From: CANKHA01 sp034668825
Lineage (GTDB): Bacteria; Pseudomonadota; Alphaproteobacteria; Rhizobiales; Xanthobacteraceae
Direction of reading: 5' to 3'
NCBI GenBank assembly: GCA_034668825.1
Contig: JAXDOR010000054.1
Coordinates: forward strand, 1-5,470
Length of the DNA stretch: 5,470 nucleotides
In this document: positions 5,328 to 5,470 of the stretch, in pieces
Numbering within the stretch: position 1 is the stretch's first letter
Layout: every line of letters starts with the position of its first letter
The notes under the pieces: generated by a model
Database searches by the model: none
Seen by the model: only the letters and a program-made list of their open reading frames with translations
Told to the model about the DNA's origin: nothing
Translations under genes and position numbers: made by a program

Positions 5328-5470
5328 TCAGTGGTTCTTGTAGAACTTGTCGGGCGCGATAGTGATGGTGATCTCCCGCTGCTTTGGCTCTACGAAGCGC
5401 GCCAGCGAAAACACGGCGCCGTAGGCCATACCCCCGAGGATGCCAACAAATACCAGGAATCGGAACAGAC
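5328..5470 (-). CDS. Small single-span membrane protein upstream of xerD (5' end outside window)
   Basis: The minus-strand frame is open from the window edge to a TGA at 5330-5328 and gives 47 residues. It starts with a hydrophobic segment (LFRFLVFVGILGGMAYGAVF) typical of one membrane span, followed by a short polar tail with VEPKQREITITIAPDKFY and ending in KNH. The start codon is almost certainly just beyond position 5470, so the protein is probably about 50 residues long. It ends 18 bp before xerD, which points to a shared transcript. From memory, Rhizobiales genomes carry a similar short conserved protein in front of xerD, sometimes misannotated. Its function is unknown. The chain is consistent with an N-in anchor and a short periplasmic tail, but topology is inferred. 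Confidence 0.7.
   Translation of the reverse strand, partial: LFRFLVFVGILGGMAYGAVFSLARFVEPKQREITITIAPDKFYKNH

Overview
The window looks like chromosomal DNA of a GC-rich alphaproteobacterium, most likely the Bradyrhizobium/Rhodopseudomonas/Afipia group of Rhizobiales. This rests on the style of the recognisable proteins (AccA, XerD, NikR) and on intergenic REP-like palindromes of a kind I associate with that group. The placement is an inference from sequence reading; no search was run. Every gene I can support is on the minus strand.

Layout from left to right: (1) 1-448, the first 149 codons of nikR, the nickel-responsive repressor, whose 3' end lies outside the window and which carries a His-rich tail. 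(2) 449-1206, about 760 bp with no credible gene. It holds a short repeat (491-525), a REP-type inverted doublet (536-613) and a roughly 400-bp array of consecutive hairpins (724-1128). (3) 1207-1392, a 61-residue membrane protein with a CxxC between two hydrophobic segments. (4) 1531-3060, a 509-residue predicted lipoprotein with a YafK/DpaA-like L,D-transpeptidase catalytic domain and a long Pro/Ala/Lys-rich tail. (5) 3299-4255, accA. (6) 4365-5309, xerD. (7) 5328-5470, the C-terminal part of a small single-span membrane protein ending 18 bp before xerD.

Read in the direction of transcription, the right part is: small membrane protein, xerD (chromosome dimer resolution), accA (first committed step of fatty acid synthesis), then the envelope L,D-transpeptidase and the small CxxC membrane protein. 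The first two are tightly spaced and probably cotranscribed. accA follows after 109 bp that include a perfect 14-bp palindrome. The transpeptidase is separated by 238 bp containing a 9-bp inverted repeat, so it probably has its own promoter. The set is housekeeping plus envelope functions, not an obvious accessory island.

The least explained part is the hairpin array at 724-1128. It has ten local hairpins in about 400 bases, including two abutting perfect or near-perfect stems, one capped by a GNRA-type loop. No reading frame across it looks like a protein. It is the best candidate in this window for an undescribed structured RNA or a mobile, repeat-type DNA element.
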